Source of the DNA: Pseudo-nitzschia pungens
Lineage: Eukaryota; Bacillariophyta; Bacillariophyceae; Bacillariales; Bacillariaceae
Length of the DNA: 64,000 bases
NCBI GenBank assembly: GCA_037355855.1
Contig: CM074762.1
Location: 5,704,001-5,768,000 of the forward strand
Reading direction: 5' to 3'
Positions within the stretch are counted from its first letter, which is position 1. Every line of letters starts with the position of its first letter. Positions 60,301 to 64,000 of the stretch are shown in pieces. The notes beneath the pieces were generated by a model. That model was not told the origin of the DNA. It saw only the letters and a list, made by a program, of their open reading frames with translations, and ran no database searches. Both the position numbers and the translations under genes were made by a program.

Positions 60301-61849
60301 CACGACGCACATGATCTTTGATGTGAAGTTGGGGTCCCTGACGCAGAAAGCACGGCTCGTCGCCGATGGCCATAAGGTACAAGCAACAGCTAAGGAACAT
60401 ACCTTCAGCAGTGTACCTAGCAGGGATTCAGTCCGTATCTTCTTCCTGTTGGCAGCGCTGAACAATCTGGACGTGCTGTCTGCGGACATCCAGAATGCCT
60501 ACCTTACAGCGCCGATCAAGAAGAAATATTATTTGGTTGCACGAGCTGAAGACGGTTTTCCCCCGCACTTGGTAGGACAGGTATGTAAGATCGTTCGAGC
60601 ACTGTATGGACTTCCTGTTGCAGGCGCGTCGTTCCGATCCTATTTGACCAAGCACCTATGAACGCTAGGATATCAACCCTGTAAAGCTGATCCTGATGTT
60701 CATATGTGGGTGGAGACGCGAAAGGATGGTTCTAGGTACTGGGCATACCTGATTGCATACGTCGACGATATCATCTGTTGCAGTGAGGACCCCCGACGGC
60801 AGTTGGAAAGTATCGAGCAGCGCTTCACGCTGAAGGACGGGACTATAGAAGTTCCAACCCTGTATCTGGGCGCTGATGTCCATTCGCATGTGGTCGAAGA
60901 CGACCCAATTCCCAAGTGGGCGATGTCCTCCGAGAAATATGCTAAGAAAGCCATCGACGCAGTAGAGAAGGAGCTTGGCACCGAGCAGTATGGTTACAAG
61001 TACCTTCCGAACAAGGTGTCTACCCCGTTGACATCCGATTATCGTCCAGAAGTTGATGTAACCACCGAGCTGGATCCAAGTAAGCAGAACTACTACCAGG
61101 GCCTGATTGGTGTCTTGAGGTGGTTGTGCGAACTTGGGAGACTGGATTTGGTCATGCCTGTATCTCTTATGTCTAGATATCTAGCACAAGCGCGAACAGG
61201 GCATTTGAACCAAGTATTGCACATGTTTGCCTATCTCAAGGCGCATTCCCGATCCAAGTTGGTGTTTGATGAGACCCGGCCTGAAGTGGATGAGTCCAGA
61301 TTCCCCAACTGCGACTGGAGCGAGTTTTATCCTGATGCCAAGGAAGTATTGCCACCGGATGCTCCTGAACCTCTTGGAAAAGCAGTTATTATGAGTTGTT
61401 TTGTCGATGCGGATCATGCCGGATGCAAAGCAACAAGAAGGTCCCATACCGGAATTATCATCTTTGTAAACAGAGCCCCTATACTGTGGTTCAGCAAACG
61501 CCAGACCACTGTCGAGACGTCAACCTTTGGTTCTGAGATAGTGGCATTGCGGATTGCCATTGAACTGATTGAGGGTCTCAGGTACAAGCTCCGGATGATG
61601 GGCGTTCCTATTGAAGGTCCTACCAATGTGTACTGTGACAACGAATCTGTTGTTAAGAATACCACCAGGCCGGAGAGTCCATGCAACAAGAAGCACAACA
61701 GTGTTGCCTACCACAAGGCGCGCGAGTCTATTGCTGCTGGGACAATTCGCATTGCAAAGGAGCCTGGCGAGACCAATATTGCTGATTTATTCACTAAGTT
61801 GCTGAATGGTCCGGCTCTGAAAGAACACTGTGCTCGATGCATGTGGTAA
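57310..61849 (+). pseudogene. Copia-2 Pol (protease, integrase, RT, RNase H), broken
   Basis: In the gag frame, PEGQCELDSHADTTAAGSN is the CoDi-type protease motif (~57395-57450). Integrase begins WYTDTWMAK...AAQVFSNGK (first Asp), then a frameshift at ~58780-58840 precedes LISDGAREQG (second Asp) and FQNRAELSIG (Glu). TGA at 59612-59614 and TGA at 60659-60661 interrupt an otherwise continuous frame. RT shows LSADIQNAYLTAP, VRALYGLPVAGASF and AYVDDIICC; RNase H shows CFVDADHAGCK, STFGSEIVAL, YCDNESVV and NIADLFTKLL, ending at TAA 61847-61849. Three defects make the copy non-autonomous. The first in-frame TGA (57307) may be native, see findings. Confidence 0.85.
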
Positions 61850-62454
61850 AGAAAAAATTGCTCTAGCTGCATTATTTGGGGTACCTTTGGTCCCTGACAA
61901 GCAGCTCGGACGTAGTGGATTTCGATTTCGATTACGAAGCTTTCTTCGGACGCAACCTTATTTCGATTGCAATCTTGTTTCGAACGCAACCTAATCCGGA
62001 TGCAACCTTGTTTCGAACGCAATCTAATCCGGACGCAACCTCTGTACGAACGCTTCGATTCCGGATTCGATCCGACCTTCGATTATATGTTATATGTTGG
62101 GAGTCTCCGGTACACCGGTTCCGGGGACTATAAACTTGAAAGATAATAGGCTGATTGATCGATCTCCTTGTACGTGTCAAGGAATGGAACCAAGGGCAAA
62201 ACGTCCTCCGGTCCAACCCCCCTTTTTTTTGTACTACGAATCAGCCGGGCCTCTGATAGAAGAACTGCAATATTTGGTGCAGTTTGACCTCTGACAAGTG
62301 ATATGGATACAACCCTGAATTCTGTTATGATCCATCCAAGTGTCCTGGTGCAACAAGCAAGAGTATTGGTGTTCCCCTGGGAGTATCTGTTTCCGGGGAC
62401 TGGTATAGTTGCTCAGTTGCTCAATACAGGACCACTGGCATGAATCACGGGGAC
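61850..62454 (+). other. Copia-2 3' untranslated region
   Basis: Contains about four units of TTTCGAACGCAACCTAATCCGGATGCAACC type (each ~30 bp, 61945-62045), two TTCCGGGGACTRTA/GG words and GGGGAC just before the LTR (polypurine tract candidate). No ORF. Confidence 0.5.
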
Positions 62455-63415
62455 TATGAAGATATCCAGTGTGCTACCATCTGTGCTAAGGCTCCAGTGT
62501 AGGAGAATGTACTGGGGCTACAGTCAGCAGCCTCCAGCAGTAGCTGACTAACAGGTGCTGAGCTGAGTGCTAGGCTGTGTGCTAATTGGTAGCATACAGG
62601 CTTAGCAGCAGGCTTAGCAACAGGCTTAGCAACAGGCTTAGCAACAGGCTTAGCAACAGGCTTAGCAGCAGGCTTAGCAACAGGCTTAGCAGCAGACCTA
62701 TATCCTACTATCCTGTTTAGTATGGATGCTAGCAGAGTTTACTAGGGTCGCCGCGTACGATTTGTACCAATCGTACGTACCCCGAGTAAAGCACCTGTTA
62801 TGGTGTAGCTAAATGCTACAGGGTTAGGGTTGCTAATGCTACGAGATACTGAAAGATGCTAACCTACCATGATACCATTGCTAAGGTACGATGCTACCGC
62901 CGGGGTCGGGTCATTGGTGTATAATATATACCATGACTGGATACCCGGCCCAAACAGTTACCAAACGTGCTAGCACACGATTCGATCTAATTAATCGGAG
63001 ATACCTACGATACTCCGATACGGTATGCTACTCGTAGGATACAGTACCAGAGCTACAGGAGCGCTGTTATTATACGAGTTAGCGAGTTAGCGAATCGATG
63101 TCACGATACGATACAGAGCTGAGCGCTTTGGCTCAGCTCCCCTTTTATTCACTCTTTCTTTTATACTCTAAAATAAACACGCCTATCATGCCCTCCTATC
63201 GATCGATTCCGATGTACCTCTAGGGAAGTGCCTTGTATTGCTTGAGCGTATGCAATAGACCTTGCTTGAACAGTCCACTGTAGACTCACGATTTGCCAGG
63301 ACTTTATGTATTATTATTGTTAAGGCTATCGCCTATTTTTCCAGTACGCAGTACGAGATAATTCATATCTACAATTAAGTTCCCCGAAGGCCGCTGACGA
63401 GCGGATATCAACTCA
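62455..63415 (+). repeat. Copia-2 3' LTR (961 bp)
   Basis: Contains ~9 units of a 12-bp GCTTAGCAACAG/GCTTAGCAGCAG minisatellite (62600-62695), AATCGTACGTACCCCGAGTA, and TTATACTCTAAAATAAACAC near the end. It preserves the empty Gypsy target: GGGTTAGGGTTGC near 62820. Confidence 0.9.
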
Positions 63416-63790
63416 AAAGCGCTAATTCAGGCATGTAGCGGAAACTTCGCAAAGCTCCGAGTGAACGACATGAAAAAAATTTATGAGTGGAAGCTCAGGA
63501 AAAACGCTACAGGTCTAAAGAAAGAGGAGATACTACCTGCAGTAGTAGCAGTGAAGGATGATCCTCCAGTTGGTGCAGTAAACTGGACTGAAGAGGATGA
63601 CGCTGTACTGAAGGAGTTACAGCAAGAGGATATCACATTTAAGGACACAGAGGTTGGAAAGAAGGAAAAATTTGCAGACACAGCAATAACTCTCATAAAC
63701 GACAGGATGGAAATTGCAAGGGAACATCTATCCCCTGAGAAATTCAAAACACTCGAGGAAGCGCGAGCACAGTGGCCTTGTGAGGAGTAG
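63416..63790 (+). pseudogene. DDE_1 transposase gene, piece 5: C-terminus
   Basis: After the duplicated AAAG (63416-63419), the frame continues ALIQACSGNFAKLRVNDMKK, IYEWKLRKNATGLKKEEI and a charged C-terminus ending WPCEE and TAG at 63788-63790. AATAAA-like words occur ~90 bp downstream (63880). In-frame continuity over 15.5 kb of inserted DNA shows that this was one gene. Confidence 0.78.
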
Positions 63791-63893
63791 CGCGAGCGCT
63801 TGTAGTTAATGTTGTTAGTGGTTTATCTTTAAAGTGGTGTATTTGTTACAGAGGGACGTTCCTTTATTGTTATTGTTGCAAATAAAAGATCAG
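63791..63893. terminator. 3' UTR of the DDE_1 gene
   Basis: Short AT-rich trailer with AAATAAAAGATC at ~63880, a possible polyadenylation signal, directly before the next element. Confidence 0.35.
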
Positions 63894-64000
63894 GAACATT
63901 ATGGAAAAAAGTTTTTTTGAGAAAATTTCCATATTCATGCGCGTTGCGCGCAATAAAATTGAAGTAATTTTTAACGGCTGTTTTTTGTTGAATATCCACT
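63894..64000. mobile_element. Start of a second long-TIR-type element (cut by the window edge)
   Basis: Preceded by CAG at 63891-63893, it reads GAACATTATGGAAAAAAG, then TTTCCAT and GCGCGTTGCGCGC. The first 16 bases equal the left end of the 39449 element, and the same order A-tract, TTTCCAT, GC-alternating run follows, with divergence after that. So it is a relative rather than an identical copy. Confidence 0.55.

Larger units (their letters stand above)
47945..63415 (+). mobile_element. Copia-2: degenerate Ty1/copia (CoDi-like) element inserted in the DDE_1 gene and hosting a Gypsy element
   Basis: The left LTR is 47945-48296 plus 53657-54244; the right LTR is 62455-63415. LTRs begin TATGAAGATATCCAGTG and end GCGGATATCAACTCA. 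AAAG flanks both ends (47941-47944, 63416-63419); only four bases match, the fifth differs. Without the Gypsy insertion the element is ~10.1 kb. LTRs differ by point changes and by the copy number of a CAGGCTTAGCAA minisatellite, so the element is older than Copia-1 and Gypsy. Gag is open, Pol is broken. Confidence 0.88.

Noticed and set aside
5950..60661. TGA as a sense codon (genetic code change)
   Set aside because: The intact host genes at 31551-32870 and 33229-35019 end with TGA, and their frames lack internal TGA, so the standard code applies.

Overview
The window looks like nuclear DNA of a diatom, probably pennate. Pointers are CoDi-style Copia and Gypsy retrotransposons, a Crypton with a GCR1_C-like tail, a diatom-type LINE, the N-terminus of a diatom-style transmembrane leucine-rich-repeat protein, and an oxygenase carrying an ASAFAP-like plastid import junction. 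Only three genes look like ordinary host genes: the LRR fragment (1-756, minus), a membrane-anchored aldo/keto-reductase-like protein (31551-32870, plus) and a phytanoyl-CoA-dioxygenase-like protein (33229-35019, minus). The last two converge. Nearly everything else is mobile or repetitive DNA. The species cannot be named from the sequence alone.

Layout. 1-4.7 kb: LRR fragment, a TIR element (1243-1910), a long CAG/CAA-rich tract and a Crypton tail remnant. 5.0-16.5 kb (nest A): a Crypton tyrosine-recombinase gene is split by a 5'-truncated LINE (14-bp target duplication), and the LINE is split by an intact Copia element (8565-15371, near-identical LTRs, 5-bp duplication). 17.6-24.5 kb: a coding-poor island bounded by a perfect 24-bp inverted repeat and filled with tandem arrays, including a 181-bp satellite and a 20-bp minisatellite. 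25.4-30.9 kb: two tandem-repeat fields, one interrupted by a solo LTR. 31.5-35.0 kb: the two host genes.

36.9-63.8 kb (nest B): one DDE_1-type transposase gene is broken into five exonic pieces by four insertions: a hAT-like non-autonomous element, a 7.76-kb element with ~0.63-kb terminal inverted repeats, a 90-bp palindromic MITE, and a Copia element whose left LTR was itself hit by an intact Gypsy element. Reading frame resumes across the Copia insertion, and most insertions show target duplications, so the order of events can be read directly. The window ends at the start of what looks like a relative of the long-TIR element (63894 onward).

The most unusual system is the long-TIR element (39449-47204). 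Besides an IS5/Harbinger-like (DDE_4) transposase it carries at least three further genes: a 205-aa basic protein, a 532-aa protein predicted from three exons with one GC-AG intron, and a proline-rich acidic protein. Its transposase has Lys where the family's catalytic Glu is expected. Other notable points are an aldo/keto-reductase fold lacking most of its catalytic tetrad, gag and pol separated only by an in-frame TGA in two unrelated LTR elements, and an excess of in-frame TGA over TAG/TAA among decaying elements.
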